Shown here one piece after another: positions 19,861 to 29,579 of a stretch of 64,000 nt of DNA; position 1 is the stretch's first letter; each line of letters opens with the position of its first letter. The position numbers and the translations under genes are program-made. Under the pieces are notes generated by a model. It had not been told where the DNA came from, searched no databases, and saw only the letters and a list, made by a program, of their open reading frames with translations. Source of the DNA: an uncultured Granulosicoccaceae bacterium (GTDB lineage Bacteria; Pseudomonadota; Gammaproteobacteria; Granulosicoccales; Granulosicoccaceae); contig CALGNZ010000118.1 in NCBI GenBank assembly GCA_937957915.1, forward strand, positions 1 through 64,000, in the 5' to 3' direction.

Positions 19861-20457
19861 TTACTGACCTCCAATAGGGGTTATTCCTGACTCCCCGACA
19901 ACGAGGTACGGGTTATCAATGCCAAGTGTAGCCAGAATTTCGATCTCGCGCCTCTCCATTACCGCAGCGGCCGCAGGGTCGATATGATCATACCCCAGCA
20001 AATGCAAAGTGCCATGGATCACGATGTGAGCCCAGTGCGCCAGGCTGCTTTTGCCCTGCTCGAGACCCTCGGCAGACAGAATTTCTGCACAAATCAGCAG
20101 ATCACCATAGTATACCAACCCGATTTCCGGCGGAAAATCAGACGGAAATGACAGCACATTGGTCGGTTTGTCCATACCTCGCCACTGCTGGTTGGCACTG
20201 CGTATTTCGTCGCTGTCGACAACACGAACAGTCAGCTCGCCTTCGGCATCTGCCTGTACCGGATTAATTGTTCGCTGTGCCAGGGCGGGTTCTGACGGCT
20301 GGCCATCAGATTCGATTGCCAATTGCACCCAGCGACGAATTTCGTCGTCTTCAGGGCACTGCTCCCGATTCTGAATCTGCCACTGAATTTCTACGTTGAC
20401 TCGGGGCGCCTGCAAGCCCGCCAAACCTGCGCCTGCGACTTCCTCAGACTTACTCAT
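19861..20457 (-). CDS. ybeY: Endoribonuclease YbeY (rRNA maturation factor)
   Basis: Zinc-dependent RNase acting in 16S rRNA 3'-end processing and ribosome quality control. The metal-binding motif HGTLHLLGYDH is near residue 150. It is 198 aa, longer than E. coli YbeY (155) because of a roughly 20-residue N-terminal extension and a loop around residue 55. An inner start is possible, since the conserved core begins near VNVEIQWQIQN. It lies between ybeZ and ybeX with tight spacing. Confidence 0.95.
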   Translation of the reverse strand: MSKSEEVAGAGLAGLQAPRVNVEIQWQIQNREQCPEDDEIRRWVQLAIESDGQPSEPALAQRTINPVQADAEGELTVRVVDSDEIRSANQQWRGMDKPTNVLSFPSDFPPEIGLVYYGDLLICAEILSAEGLEQGKSSLAHWAHIVIHGTLHLLGYDHIDPAAAAVMERREIEILATLGIDNPYLVVGESGITPIGGQ

Positions 20458-20496
20458 TACACAACCGGAGAACTCCGGGCCAGCTGCTGACTTTTT

Positions 20497-21510
20497 TCAC
20501 CTGCGGTGGCCGGAACCAGCTCTTGAATCAGACGAATCGGCTGACTCACTTTTCTTCTCTGCGATGTCATAGGCGCTTACTATTTTCTGCACCAGCGGAT
20601 GGCGCACAACGTCGCGCGCCTTAAACTCACAGAAGCCGATTCCCTCAACCCCGTCAAGTACACCGCGAACGTGTTTGAGCCCGGATTGCACGTGCTTGGG
20701 TAAGTCGATCTGCGACACATCACCGGTGACAATAGCGTTTGAACCAAAGCCAATCCGGGTCAGAAACATTTTCATTTGTTCAACAGTGGTGTTTTGTGCT
20801 TCGTCCATGATTACGCATGAGTGGTTTAACGTGCGCCCCCGCATATAGGCCAGTGGCGCCACTTCAATTACGTTCTTTTCGATCAGCTTGGCTACCCGCT
20901 CAAAGCCAAGAAATTCATACAGCGCATCATATATTGGCCGAAGGTAGGGATCGACTTTCTGCGTTAGATCACCAGGAAGAAAACCCAGTCGCTCCCCGGC
21001 TTCAACTGCGGGTCGAACCAAAACCAGACGCCTTACCTGCTCGCGCTCCAGCGCTTCCACGGCACACGCGACCGCGAGGTAGGTTTTGCCGGTACCGGCG
21101 GGTCCGATGCCAAAGGTCAGGTCATAGTCACGAATGTTTTGAACATACTGCTTTTGATTGGTACCGCGACAGCGAATACGAACGCGTCGGGTAGCAATGT
21201 CTGCAGCATCGACATCTCTGTCTATTTCAGGTTGATTGTCGTCGGCGCTCAGATTGCTCTCCTGCAAAAAAAGATGAATTCGCTCCGGTGTAAGGTCTTC
21301 TTTTTCAGTGGCGTCATACAGGCTTTGCAAAACGCTGCACGCATTGCGAATAACCTTTTCGTCCCCTGAAATTCGAAAATTACCGCCTCGATTTTGCAAT
21401 TCTACATTGAGCCTGCCTTCTATTTGTCGCAGATGCTCGTCGAATTGCCCGCACAAATTGGCCAGACGCTGATTGTCGTCCGGTCGCAATTGAAATTCTA
21501 GTTTTGCCAA
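20497..21510 (-). CDS. ybeZ: PhoH-like ATPase YbeZ
   Basis: P-loop ATPase/RNA-associated protein of the PhoH family, functional partner of YbeY. Walker A GPAGTGKTYLA and Walker B VIMDEAQN are present, and a conserved R-G-R-T-L region precedes Walker B. The N-terminal 110 residues form a KH-like RNA-binding region. 337 aa, close to E. coli YbeZ (346). A 135-bp gap to miaB upstream and 39 bp to ybeY. Confidence 0.95.
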   Translation of the reverse strand: MAKLEFQLRPDDNQRLANLCGQFDEHLRQIEGRLNVELQNRGGNFRISGDEKVIRNACSVLQSLYDATEKEDLTPERIHLFLQESNLSADDNQPEIDRDVDAADIATRRVRIRCRGTNQKQYVQNIRDYDLTFGIGPAGTGKTYLAVACAVEALEREQVRRLVLVRPAVEAGERLGFLPGDLTQKVDPYLRPIYDALYEFLGFERVAKLIEKNVIEVAPLAYMRGRTLNHSCVIMDEAQNTTVEQMKMFLTRIGFGSNAIVTGDVSQIDLPKHVQSGLKHVRGVLDGVEGIGFCEFKARDVVRHPLVQKIVSAYDIAEKKSESADSSDSRAGSGHRR

Positions 21511-21645
21511 ACGAATGTACCGCTTATTGCAGAATTAGGAGGAGTGTTGAGCACTGTGATAAACCGACTATTGAGTGTAATTTTGGTTGCTCCGGTACAC
21601 GCGATGTTCATCCGGTAAAATACCGCTTCGAATGAAGTTCCGTTG

Positions 21646-22989
21646 TTAGTAAAGCGGATCATTTATCTCGACAAACTCTCCTCGCAGAGAGTTAGGTCTG
21701 GCTTCAGTAATGACCACATCGACAAACTTTCCGATCAGTGACTCATCAGCCGGGAAGTTAACAACGCGATTATTCTCGGTACGCCCTGCCATCTCATTTT
21801 CATTGCGGCTGGACGCTCGCTCCACCAGTATACGCTGAGTGGAGCCAATCATAGATTCGCTGATGGCAAATGCCTGCGCGCTGATCGTTTTTTGCAACTC
21901 TGCCAAACGTTTTTTCTTGGTTTCAGGCGGCGTCGGATCTTGCAGCGAGGCCGCAGGTGTACCCGGCCTTGCGCTGTAGATGAAGCTGAAAGACTGATCA
22001 AAGCCAAGATCTCGAATCAGATCCATGGTCTGTTCGAAATCAGCGTCCGTCTCACCGGGGAATCCAATGATAAAATCTGATGACAGGGAAATGCCCGGAC
22101 GTGCAGCCCTTAACTTTCGAATTTTAGATTTATATTCAAGCGTCGTATGACTTCTTTTCATCGCCGCGAGAACACGGTCGGAGCCTGACTGCACCGGCAG
22201 ATGCAGAAAGCTGGCGAGCTCTGGCACATCGGCATAGGCCTGAATCAGACGATCACCAAATTCGATCGGGTGTGAGGTGGTAAAGCGTATCCGCTCGATA
22301 CCATCAATTGCGGCGACAACGGAAATCAGCAGAGCCAGATCTGCCACTTCGCCATCATGCATGTCGCCCCGATAGCCGTTTACATTTTGACCGAGCAGAT
22401 TGACCTCGCGCACACCCTGCTCTGCCAGCAGCGCAACCTCCGCGACGACGTCGTCAAACGGACGGCTAATCTCTTCGCCGCGCGTGTAGGGAACCACACA
22501 GAAACTACAGTACTTGCTACAGCCCTCCATGATCGACACAAACGCGCTTGGACCGTCGGTCTTTGGCGCTGGCAGCCGATCAAATTTCTCGATTTCGGGA
22601 AAACTGACGTCGACCAGTGACTTGCCATCGCGGCGTGTGGCCTCAACCATGTCCGCAAGCCTGTGAATGGTCTGGGGACCGACGACAATGTCCACGTAGG
22701 GCGCTCGCTCCTGCAGAGCCGCTCCCTCCTGGCTGGCCACACAACCGGCGACAGCAATCACCACGTCATCGCGCTTTTCCTTGAAAGGACGCCACCTGCC
22801 GAGTTGGGAAAAAACCTTCTCCTGCGCTTTTTCCCTGATTGAACAGGTATTGACCAGCAGAATGTCAGCCTCTTCGGGGTCAGAGGTGATATCGGCACCG
22901 AACTTTTCATCCAGCACGTCAATCATCTTCGCCGAGTCGTACTCGTTCATTTGACAGCCATGTGTCTTGACAAAAACTTTCTGTCGCAT
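21646..22989 (-). CDS. miaB: tRNA-2-methylthio-N6-dimethylallyladenosine synthase
   Basis: Radical-SAM methylthiotransferase that modifies A37 of tRNAs reading UNN codons. N-terminal UPF0004 domain with Cys12, Cys48 and Cys82 ([22 protein letters not shown]). The radical-SAM cluster motif is CSKYCSFC near residue 155, and a C-terminal TRAM domain begins at about 375. 447 aa, normal length. It has its own upstream region because a terminator (23132-23160) separates it from ahcY. It leads the miaB-ybeZ-ybeY-ybeX-lnt series. Confidence 0.97.
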   Translation of the reverse strand: MRQKVFVKTHGCQMNEYDSAKMIDVLDEKFGADITSDPEEADILLVNTCSIREKAQEKVFSQLGRWRPFKEKRDDVVIAVAGCVASQEGAALQERAPYVDIVVGPQTIHRLADMVEATRRDGKSLVDVSFPEIEKFDRLPAPKTDGPSAFVSIMEGCSKYCSFCVVPYTRGEEISRPFDDVVAEVALLAEQGVREVNLLGQNVNGYRGDMHDGEVADLALLISVVAAIDGIERIRFTTSHPIEFGDRLIQAYADVPELASFLHLPVQSGSDRVLAAMKRSHTTLEYKSKIRKLRAARPGISLSSDFIIGFPGETDADFEQTMDLIRDLGFDQSFSFIYSARPGTPAASLQDPTPPETKKKRLAELQKTISAQAFAISESMIGSTQRILVERASSRNENEMAGRTENNRVVNFPADESLIGKFVDVVITEARPNSLRGEFVEINDPLY

Positions 22990-23131
22990 CGGTGCCTGGT
23001 TCGTTAGGTATTACAATTTCCGGAGCGCGGAGAATACGCCTTTTCGCTCACGGTTCCAAATGGTCGGATACTCATTTCAGCCAAATTTGACTCGGGAACT
23101 GCAGTCCGGGGTTTTATCACCTGAAAATGAC

Positions 23132-23160
23132 AAAAAGGCGCGCCAATAAGGCACGCCTTT
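23132..23160 (-). terminator. Rho-independent terminator after ahcY
   Basis: On the minus strand an 11-bp stem AAAGGCGTGCC / GGCGCGCCTTT (one G-U pair) with a 5-nt loop, followed by a T5 run. It lies 56 bp beyond the ahcY stop and should end the metK-ahcY transcript. Confidence 0.85.
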
Positions 23161-23215
23161 CCGTACAGCTTACACTCATGACTGATAATCAGCCATTGTA
23201 ATGAACCATCCTGGC

Positions 23216-24529
23216 TCAGTACCGGTAGTGATCCGGCTTGTAGGGACCTTCTGTGTCCATGCCAAGATACTTCGACTGCTCCGTGTTCAATTCGGTGAGA
23301 TTCGCACCAATTTTCGCAAGATGCAGTCTGGCCACTTTTTCGTCGAGTCGCTTGGGCAATACATGAACACCAATGTCGTATTGATCAGCACGCTCCCACA
23401 ATTCGATTTGAGCCAGTACCTGATTGGTAAACGAGGCTGACATCACGAAACTCGGATGCCCTGTCGCACAGCCCAGATTCACCAGTCGCCCTTCGGCCAG
23501 CAAGGTAATCTTTTTGCCATCAGGGAAGATCACGTGATCAACCTGAGGCTTGATGTTGTCCCACTCATACTGCTTGAGACTGGCAACGTCAATTTCGTTG
23601 TCGAAGTGACCGATGTTGCACACGATGGCTTCATTTTTCATAGCTGCCATGTGGTCGTGGTTGATAACATTGATGTTACCGGTGGTGGTGACAAAAATGT
23701 CAGCCTGTGCGGCGATCTCATCCATAGTCACCACTCGGTAGCCTTCCATCGCAGCCTGCAGGGCACAGATTGGATCTATCTCTGTTACAAAAACAGTAGC
23801 ACCCATACCGCGGAACGCCTGCGCACAGCCTTTGCCGACATCACCGTAGCCAAGCACAACGCAGTTCTTGCCTGCAATCATAACGTCTGTTGCGCGCTTG
23901 ATGCCGTCGAGCAGTGATTCACGACAGCCGTAAAGGTTGTCGAACTTTGATTTAGTGACTGAATCATTCACGTTGATGGCTGGTACTTTCAATGTCCCTT
24001 CACGAGCCATTTCGTACAGGCGATGAACACCGGTTGTAGTCTCTTCCGACAGCCCTTTTATATCAGCAAGCATCTCGGGATACTTGTCATGAATAATCTG
24101 AGTGACATCGCCACCGTCATCAAGAATCAGGTTAGGCTTCCAGCCATCTGGGCCAACAAGTGTCTGTTCGATGCACCACCAGAATTCTTCTTCAGTTTCA
24201 CCCTTCCACGCAAATACCGGGATACCCTGATCAGCAATTGCTGCGGCAGCGTGATCTTGAGTTGAGAAGATATTGCAGGAAGACCAGCGCACGGTGGCAC
24301 CAAGATCTACCAGTGTTTCAATCAGTACCGCAGTTTGAATGGTCATATGCAGGCAGCCGACAATGCGGGCACCTTCAAGTGGTTTTTTACCGGCGTGCTC
24401 TTCACGAATGGCCATCAGGCCAGGCATTTCGGTTTCGGCGATACGTATTTCTTTGTGGCCCCACTCAGCCAGGGAAATATCGGCAACTTTGAAGTCACCT
24501 GCGATGTTTTTTGCAGCTTCTGCACTCAT
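23216..24529 (-). CDS. ahcY: Adenosylhomocysteinase (SAH hydrolase)
   Basis: Splits S-adenosylhomocysteine into adenosine and homocysteine, relieving product inhibition of methyltransferases. The NAD-binding motif is [15 protein letters not shown], and the conserved C-terminal KPDHYRY end is present. 437 aa is a normal length. It follows metK by 48 bp, so SAM synthesis and SAH removal are co-expressed. Using SAH hydrolase here suggests recycling by AhcY instead of the Pfs/LuxS route of E. coli; luxS or pfs could still lie elsewhere. Confidence 0.97.
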   Translation of the reverse strand: MSAEAAKNIAGDFKVADISLAEWGHKEIRIAETEMPGLMAIREEHAGKKPLEGARIVGCLHMTIQTAVLIETLVDLGATVRWSSCNIFSTQDHAAAAIADQGIPVFAWKGETEEEFWWCIEQTLVGPDGWKPNLILDDGGDVTQIIHDKYPEMLADIKGLSEETTTGVHRLYEMAREGTLKVPAINVNDSVTKSKFDNLYGCRESLLDGIKRATDVMIAGKNCVVLGYGDVGKGCAQAFRGMGATVFVTEIDPICALQAAMEGYRVVTMDEIAAQADIFVTTTGNINVINHDHMAAMKNEAIVCNIGHFDNEIDVASLKQYEWDNIKPQVDHVIFPDGKKITLLAEGRLVNLGCATGHPSFVMSASFTNQVLAQIELWERADQYDIGVHVLPKRLDEKVARLHLAKIGANLTELNTEQSKYLGMDTEGPYKPDHYRY

Positions 24530-24578
24530 CAGAATTGGTTTCCGTTTCAGTTATATATAATTAGTTGGCGGTGCTGTA

Positions 24579-25748
24579 TTAAATACCAGCAGCGTCTTTC
24601 AGCAGATCAGCTTTGTCGCGATTTTCCCAGGTAAAACCTTCGTTTTCGCGGCCAAAGTGTCCGTAAGCAGCTGTTTTGCGATACTTGATTTTTTCAGCGT
24701 TGAGCAGATCGAGCATGGTTAAAATACCGTATGGACGCAGATCAAAATGCTCGCGAACGAGTGCGGTGATTTTGTCGTCGTCGATTTTGCCAGTGCCAAA
24801 TGTGTCGATCATAATTGACGTTGGTTCGGCAACACCGATCGCATAGGAAACCTGAATTTCACAACGATCCGCAATACCGGCTGCGACGATATTCTTGGCC
24901 ACATATCGGCCAGCATAGGCTGCAGAGCGATCAACTTTTGATGGATCTTTTCCGGAGAATGCTCCACCACCGTGTCGGGCCGCACCACCATAAGTGTCTA
25001 CGATGATTTTTCTACCGGTTAAGCCGGCATCTCCCATCGGGCCACCAACAACGAAGGCGCCGGTCGGGTTGATGTGGTACTTAGTGTCTGCGTTCAGCCA
25101 GCCTGTTGGCTCGAGGATAGGTTTGATAACCTCCTCCATGATTGCCTCTTTCAAATCAGACTGCTTTACATCGGCGGCATGCTGGGTCGACAGAACAACA
25201 GCATCAATTCCTGCAATAGCTCCATCGCTGTAGCGAAAGCTGACCTGACTCTTTGAGTCGGGACGCAGCCAATCAGCACCGCTGCGGCGATACTGGGCAT
25301 GCTTCTCAACCAGCAGGTGTGCATAGGTAATTGGCGCTGGCATCAATACGTCAGTCTCGTTAGTCGCATAGCCAAACATCAATCCCTGGTCGCCGGCTCC
25401 CTGATCTTCAGGTTTAGCGCGATCGACACCCTGATTAATGTCAGGGGACTGTACGCCAATGGCTGTCATCACTGCACAGGTGTCACAGTCAAAACCCATC
25501 GCCGAATCGGTGTAACCGATTTCTCGAATAGTGTTTCGAATAACTTTTTCATAATCCGGCTTTGCGGTGGTGGTGATTTCACCAGCAATCATTGCAAGCC
25601 CGGTCTTGAAAACGGTTTCGCATGCAACACGCGCATGCTTGTCCTCAGCGAGGATGGCATCGAGTACAGCGTCAGACACCTGATCTGACATTTTGTCGGG
25701 ATGGCCCTCAGAGACCGATTCGGAGGTAAATATGTATTCCTTTGGCAT
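24579..25748 (-). CDS. metK: S-adenosylmethionine synthetase
   Basis: Makes SAM from methionine and ATP. Signatures: [10 protein letters not shown] at residues 14-23, [12 protein letters not shown] near 117 and [16 protein letters not shown] near 260. 389 aa is close to the family norm of 384. It is the first gene of metK-ahcY and is preceded by an unusually long leader region (25749-26208) with a perfect hairpin and AT-rich palindromes, candidates for regulation by methionine or SAM status. Confidence 0.97.
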   Translation of the reverse strand: MPKEYIFTSESVSEGHPDKMSDQVSDAVLDAILAEDKHARVACETVFKTGLAMIAGEITTTAKPDYEKVIRNTIREIGYTDSAMGFDCDTCAVMTAIGVQSPDINQGVDRAKPEDQGAGDQGLMFGYATNETDVLMPAPITYAHLLVEKHAQYRRSGADWLRPDSKSQVSFRYSDGAIAGIDAVVLSTQHAADVKQSDLKEAIMEEVIKPILEPTGWLNADTKYHINPTGAFVVGGPMGDAGLTGRKIIVDTYGGAARHGGGAFSGKDPSKVDRSAAYAGRYVAKNIVAAGIADRCEIQVSYAIGVAEPTSIMIDTFGTGKIDDDKITALVREHFDLRPYGILTMLDLLNAEKIKYRKTAAYGHFGRENEGFTWENRDKADLLKDAAGI

Positions 25749-25832
25749 TGGCGAGATCTCTAATTTTGCTTCTTTAGGTAGTTGTATTTTGGTTGCTGAG
25801 GCCGTTTTTTTCCACCACCAATATCCGCTTTA

Positions 25833-25857
25833 CCTGTCGTGCACCGGGCACGACAGG
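25833..25857 (-). promoter_or_regulatory. Perfect 10-bp hairpin in metK leader
   Basis: CCTGTCGTGC / GCACGACAGG with a 5-nt loop, 85 bp upstream of the metK start. No U-tract follows on either strand, so it is not a classic terminator. It could be a leader-RNA structure or a protein-binding site. Confidence 0.55.
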
Positions 25858-25966
25858 CTGGATACTGTTACTTCGATTTGCGCTCAATCGCTTTTTCGGG
25901 CGAGCACAGATACAGCTTGGGAAACAAAACGGTCAAGCGCGGCGGGATTATAGTCACCATAATCAA

Positions 25967-25995
25967 ATAAAGATATCTTTATATCATTATATGAT
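25967..25995. promoter_or_regulatory. AT-rich palindromes upstream of metK-ahcY
   Basis: A perfect 16-bp palindrome ATAAAGATATCTTTAT (25967-25982) is followed directly by ATCAT-TAT-ATGAT (25983-25995). Position upstream of metK-ahcY and symmetry suggest an operator for a dimeric regulator. An ArsR-type SahR repressor, known to control SAM-cycle genes in Proteobacteria, is one candidate; this is inference. Confidence 0.4.
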
Positions 25996-26208
25996 TACTG
26001 AGTCGCTGATTCAGCAAAAATCGCGCACAGTTTCACAGTCGGAGCATTACAAATTGTGCTCAACGGATCACAGTCTTTATAAGGAGCGCTGTGCGCGCGG
26101 ATGATATGGGTGCCGCGTTTTGCAAATTCACCTCGTGTGAATTCACAAAGGCGCTGGCCTAAGCCCCGGTCAGGCCAGGTCGGATCAGATCAGGGACGGC
26201 AACGACAG

Positions 26209-26703
26209 CTAGAACGGTATGTCGTCGTCAAAACTGATGTCCGGGCCACCAGCCGGTGCTGCCGATTTGGCTTGCTGGGGCTGCTGCTGTGGTGATTGTT
26301 GCTGCTGAGCAGCAGCTGGCGGGTCCATGGGTGCAGTTGAATCAAATCCGCCGCCTCCACCACCTGCTCGGCCACCCAGCATTTGCATGTCATTGGCCAC
26401 AATTTCTGTGGTGTAGCGATCCTGGCCGTTCTGATCCTGCCACTTGCGGGTTTGCAGCCGACCTTCAACATAGACCTGCGAACCTTTGGTCAGGTATTGC
26501 TCGACGATTTCTGCCATACGATTAAAAAAGACGATTCGGTGCCACTCGGTGCGATCCTGCTTTTGCCCCGTTTGTTTGTCGGTCCAGGAATCAGTAGTCG
26601 CCAGGCTGATATTGGCGATTTTCGCGCCAGTCGCCGTCGCTCGTACATCGGGATCATTGCCCAGATTACCGACCAAAATTACCTTGTTTATGCCTCTAGC
26701 CAT
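26209..26703 (-). CDS. ssb: Single-stranded DNA-binding protein
   Basis: Coats single-stranded DNA in replication, repair and recombination. OB-fold at about residues 1-110, starting [22 protein letters not shown] Gly/Gln/Pro-rich disordered linker (about 112-153) with CAG-type codon runs follows, then the conserved acidic tip DDDIPF that binds partner proteins. 164 aa. It is divergent from the TauE-like gene with a 67-bp gap; no LexA-box sequence is evident there. Confidence 0.97.
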   Translation of the reverse strand: MARGINKVILVGNLGNDPDVRATATGAKIANISLATTDSWTDKQTGQKQDRTEWHRIVFFNRMAEIVEQYLTKGSQVYVEGRLQTRKWQDQNGQDRYTTEIVANDMQMLGGRAGGGGGGFDSTAPMDPPAAAQQQQSPQQQPQQAKSAAPAGGPDISFDDDIPF

Positions 26704-26770
26704 GCCAGCCCCCGCAAGAGTTCAATTTACTGCCAACGATCCGCTTATCATAAATTAAACTCATCTCTGC

Positions 26771-27577
26771 ATGCTGTCTTTTTGTGCCTTAACACCTGGA
26801 TTTCAACGCTTGCCTGACGAATTACCACTGTTCACTCTGGTTTGGTGCGGCCTTGCGCTTTTATGCGGCGGGTTGATCAAGGGCACACTGGGGGTCGGGA
26901 CGCCGTTGCTCACAGTGCCTTTGATGGCTCTGGTGCTGCCCCCGCAAATTGCGGTGACTTTGATGGCAATACCTGTCGTGGTCGCCAATCTCTGGCAAAT
27001 ACTTCACGCCCCCAACCTGTGGAACACGCTATCCCGATTCTGGCCGGCAGCCACGGCACTTGTTCTGTTTACCGGCATTGGCACATCGATTTTATCCACC
27101 ATTGATGAACAGTTGCTGCTGCTCGTCGTTGGAGTCAGTGTCATTGGTTTCTCGTTACTTCAGGTACTCTCCACCAGACCCTGGCTGAGTGAAGGCATGC
27201 GCATTCCCGCAGGTTTATTTTTCGGATCGTTGTCCGGTCTGATCGGCGGCATATCATCGATGTTCGGACCTATGCTGGTCATTTACCTGGTGTCGCTTCG
27301 AGGTCTGGAAAAAAACGACTTTGTCGCGGCAATCAGCTTTCTATACGTCTGCGCTGTCGTGCCATGGACAATAAGCCTGATTTTGATTGGCCTGCTGGAC
27401 GAAACGATGATCGTTGCCTCCACGCTGGCGACAGTACCTGTCGTTGTCGGGCTACTCCTTGGTCAGCAAATCAGGAAACATATCGGTAATCAGCGTTTCC
27501 ACCAGCTGATCATCCTGATTCTGCTTTGTTCCGGTTGCAGCATGCTTTTACAATCATTTGGTCTACCCGGCATCTAA
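26771..27577 (+). CDS. TauE/SafE-family membrane permease
   Basis: Integral membrane protein of 268 aa with about eight hydrophobic segments in two similar halves. The first half contains CGGLIKGTLGVGTPLLTVPL and the second GSLSGLIGGISSMFGPM, the glycine-rich repeats typical of TauE/SafE (DUF81) transporters. Family members export sulfite, sulfoacetate or related anions, but the substrate here is unknown. It precedes the tct operon by 133 bp and may be separate from it. Confidence 0.88.
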   Translation: MLSFCALTPGFQRLPDELPLFTLVWCGLALLCGGLIKGTLGVGTPLLTVPLMALVLPPQIAVTLMAIPVVVANLWQILHAPNLWNTLSRFWPAATALVLFTGIGTSILSTIDEQLLLLVVGVSVIGFSLLQVLSTRPWLSEGMRIPAGLFFGSLSGLIGGISSMFGPMLVIYLVSLRGLEKNDFVAAISFLYVCAVVPWTISLILIGLLDETMIVASTLATVPVVVGLLLGQQIRKHIGNQRFHQLIILILLCSGCSMLLQSFGLPGI

Positions 27578-27710
27578 TGGAGTTGCTGAACTAACTCGCC
27601 ACTGCTTATATTTGCGGGGCCAGTGTTTGACCTGCTTACCCGGCTTAGAGTACGGTCACTGTACCTGGAGTCTCACGGCACCAAAAAAGTAACAACACCC
27701 TGGAGGGAAA

Positions 27711-28748
27711 ATGAACTTTAAAAAGTACTTCGTAAAATCATCTGTAGCAGTGGCTGTCGTAGCCGCGGCAACATTCTCTGCCGGTGCCGCTCTTGCCGAG
27801 TGCGCCAGTGACGCTTTGCCAGGTGAAATGGCCAAGCCTGACGGCTACCCCGCCAGAGCACTGACAATGGTTGTTCCTTACGGACCGGCTGGCGGGTCTG
27901 GCCAGGTGGCACAGGCAATGGCAAAAGCCGTGTCTGACTTAACCGGCGTTTCAATCAATCGAGATCACAAGCCCGGCGGCTCCGGCACCGTAGGTATGAC
28001 TGCTTACATGGCAACTCCAGCTGATGGCTACACTGTTCTTGAGCACATTGACGACGCAGCAAGTGCGCACGCACTTGACTCCGGTCGACCCAATCCCTCC
28101 GAAGCACTGATTCCACTGGTTACCTCACAAATAACATTTTCACAGATCTACATTCGCACTGACGAAGATCGCTACACTGACTGGGCAAGTTTCGTTGACT
28201 GGGTAAAGGCACAGGACGGCAAGGCGACTATCGCTAACGTTTCCAAAGAAGGTTCAATGGAACGGGTAACGATGAAGTTCATTACTGATGCCACGGGTAT
28301 GCAGATTCAGCAGATCTCTTTCGACAAAGGCGCGCCCCGCTACGGCGCACTGGCCGGTGGTCAGGTTGACGCCCTGTTCGAGCAACCCGGTGATGTCCGC
28401 AAATTTTTGGATGCAGGCAAATTCAAACCAATCCTTACCATTCTGAAGGAAGCACCTGAAGCATTTGCTGACGTACCTAGTCTGACTGATGCGGGTCTCG
28501 ATTTTGAACCACTGTTGCGTTTCCGTGGTTTCTACGTCAAGGCAGGCACTCCTGACGATCGAGTAGCATGGTTGCAATGGGCCTTCCAGAAAGCCTTTTG
28601 TGAAGACAGCTACCAGCAGTACAACGAAAGCAAATTCATGAACCTGATTGACAGCTTCCGTGACACTGATGGCTCTAAAGAACTCATCACCAGCACAATT
28701 GCCCAGTACCGCGATGTGTATAAACAGATGGGGCTTGAAATTAAGTAA
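27711..28748 (+). CDS. tctC: Tripartite tricarboxylate transporter, substrate-binding protein (TctC family)
   Basis: Periplasmic solute-binding protein of the TTT system. The signal peptide runs to about AALAE (residues 1-29). The mature part has the TctC-family features MVVPYGPAGGSGQVAQAMA and the HKPGGSGTVGMTAY loop that contacts the carboxylate ligand. Residue C31 and a late Cys (FCEDSYQQ) may form a disulfide. A very strong ribosome-binding site (GGAGGG) precedes the ATG, as expected for a protein made in excess over the membrane parts. Substrate cannot be read from the sequence; di- or tricarboxylates are usual. Confidence 0.9.
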   Translation: MNFKKYFVKSSVAVAVVAAATFSAGAALAECASDALPGEMAKPDGYPARALTMVVPYGPAGGSGQVAQAMAKAVSDLTGVSINRDHKPGGSGTVGMTAYMATPADGYTVLEHIDDAASAHALDSGRPNPSEALIPLVTSQITFSQIYIRTDEDRYTDWASFVDWVKAQDGKATIANVSKEGSMERVTMKFITDATGMQIQQISFDKGAPRYGALAGGQVDALFEQPGDVRKFLDAGKFKPILTILKEAPEAFADVPSLTDAGLDFEPLLRFRGFYVKAGTPDDRVAWLQWAFQKAFCEDSYQQYNESKFMNLIDSFRDTDGSKELITSTIAQYRDVYKQMGLEIK

Positions 28749-28840
28749 TCGCGTCACTGTGCGGCCGCTCGCATTTGCGCGCGGTCGTTTCTTGGTCCAT
28801 CAAACACACTTGACTCCTTTCCCCGTTTACCAGGCATCGC

Positions 28841-29557
28841 ATGAGCAAACTCAGAACCGGACATATTGTAGAGGTCGCATTTTGGCTGCTATTGGTACTG
28901 TTCTTTTTCGTTTATTCGTTCGAGTTTAATCAGGACATCGAGATCTACAAGTATGGGGCGGCCATGTGGCCTCGTGCCATTTTGTTACTTATCGCGATAG
29001 CGGCCATCGGTCAGCTGCTGGATCAACGACGCAACGGTGACCGAAGCAGCAGCAACACGATGGCCAAAGCGCACGAAGATTCTGCGCAAGAGTCAGACAA
29101 TTCCTCCCTGGGCTGGTACGTTTCCACATTTATACTGCTGGCGATACCTTTCATCTACATGGTGTTGCCAGAAAAAGCAGCAAGCCTGATGTCGGTTACT
29201 GATATCGCTCCTGGTGAAGCTGGTATTGGTCGAGTCAAAATAATTTGTGCAGCAGTACTGTTCGCAATTTATCTTATGTTTTCGTGGCGCAACCATGTGG
29301 GCGCTATACTCGCGCTGCCTATATTTTTCGCCGCACTGCTCGAAGACATGGGCTTCTATGCACTGGCCCCCGTCTTCATTGTTGGCATCATGATCCTGAT
29401 GGGAGAGCGACGCATAAACCGCATGGCGATGATAATGCCTTTTCTGTACGGTTTACTGATGCTGTTTTTTGTAAAGCTACTCTATGTCGGCCTACCTACC
29501 GGTAACGTCAGACCTTTCTACGACTTTGGCAACTGGGTTGTCACTCTGCTTCAATAA
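28841..29557 (+). CDS. tctB: TTT transporter small membrane subunit (TctB family)
   Basis: 238 aa with about four or five membrane segments (near residues 10-30, 43-58, 88-105, 130-150, 155-200). Between spans 2 and 3 lies a hydrophilic Ser/Asn-rich stretch. TctB subunits are poorly conserved, so the call rests on size, topology and position between tctC and tctA. The 22-bp spacing to tctA supports one transcript. Confidence 0.85.
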   Translation: MSKLRTGHIVEVAFWLLLVLFFFVYSFEFNQDIEIYKYGAAMWPRAILLLIAIAAIGQLLDQRRNGDRSSSNTMAKAHEDSAQESDNSSLGWYVSTFILLAIPFIYMVLPEKAASLMSVTDIAPGEAGIGRVKIICAAVLFAIYLMFSWRNHVGAILALPIFFAALLEDMGFYALAPVFIVGIMILMGERRINRMAMIMPFLYGLLMLFFVKLLYVGLPTGNVRPFYDFGNWVVTLLQ

Positions 29558-29579
29558 GCCCAATGGCTAGGTCTCAGTA

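Larger units (their letters stand above)
25749..26208. other. Intergenic region ssb-metK: metK leader and promoter
   Basis: 460 bp without a credible gene. Read toward metK (minus strand) it contains an inverted repeat near 26125-26143, an AT-rich palindromic block (25967-25995) likely to be the promoter/operator zone, and a perfect 10-bp hairpin (25833-25857). I looked for known SAM and SAH riboswitch sequences on the minus strand and found none. Confidence 0.7.

Noticed and set aside
26075-26110. SAH-riboswitch-like GGAGCGCTG sequence
   Set aside because: It is on the plus strand, pointing away from metK-ahcY, and the remaining conserved elements are missing.
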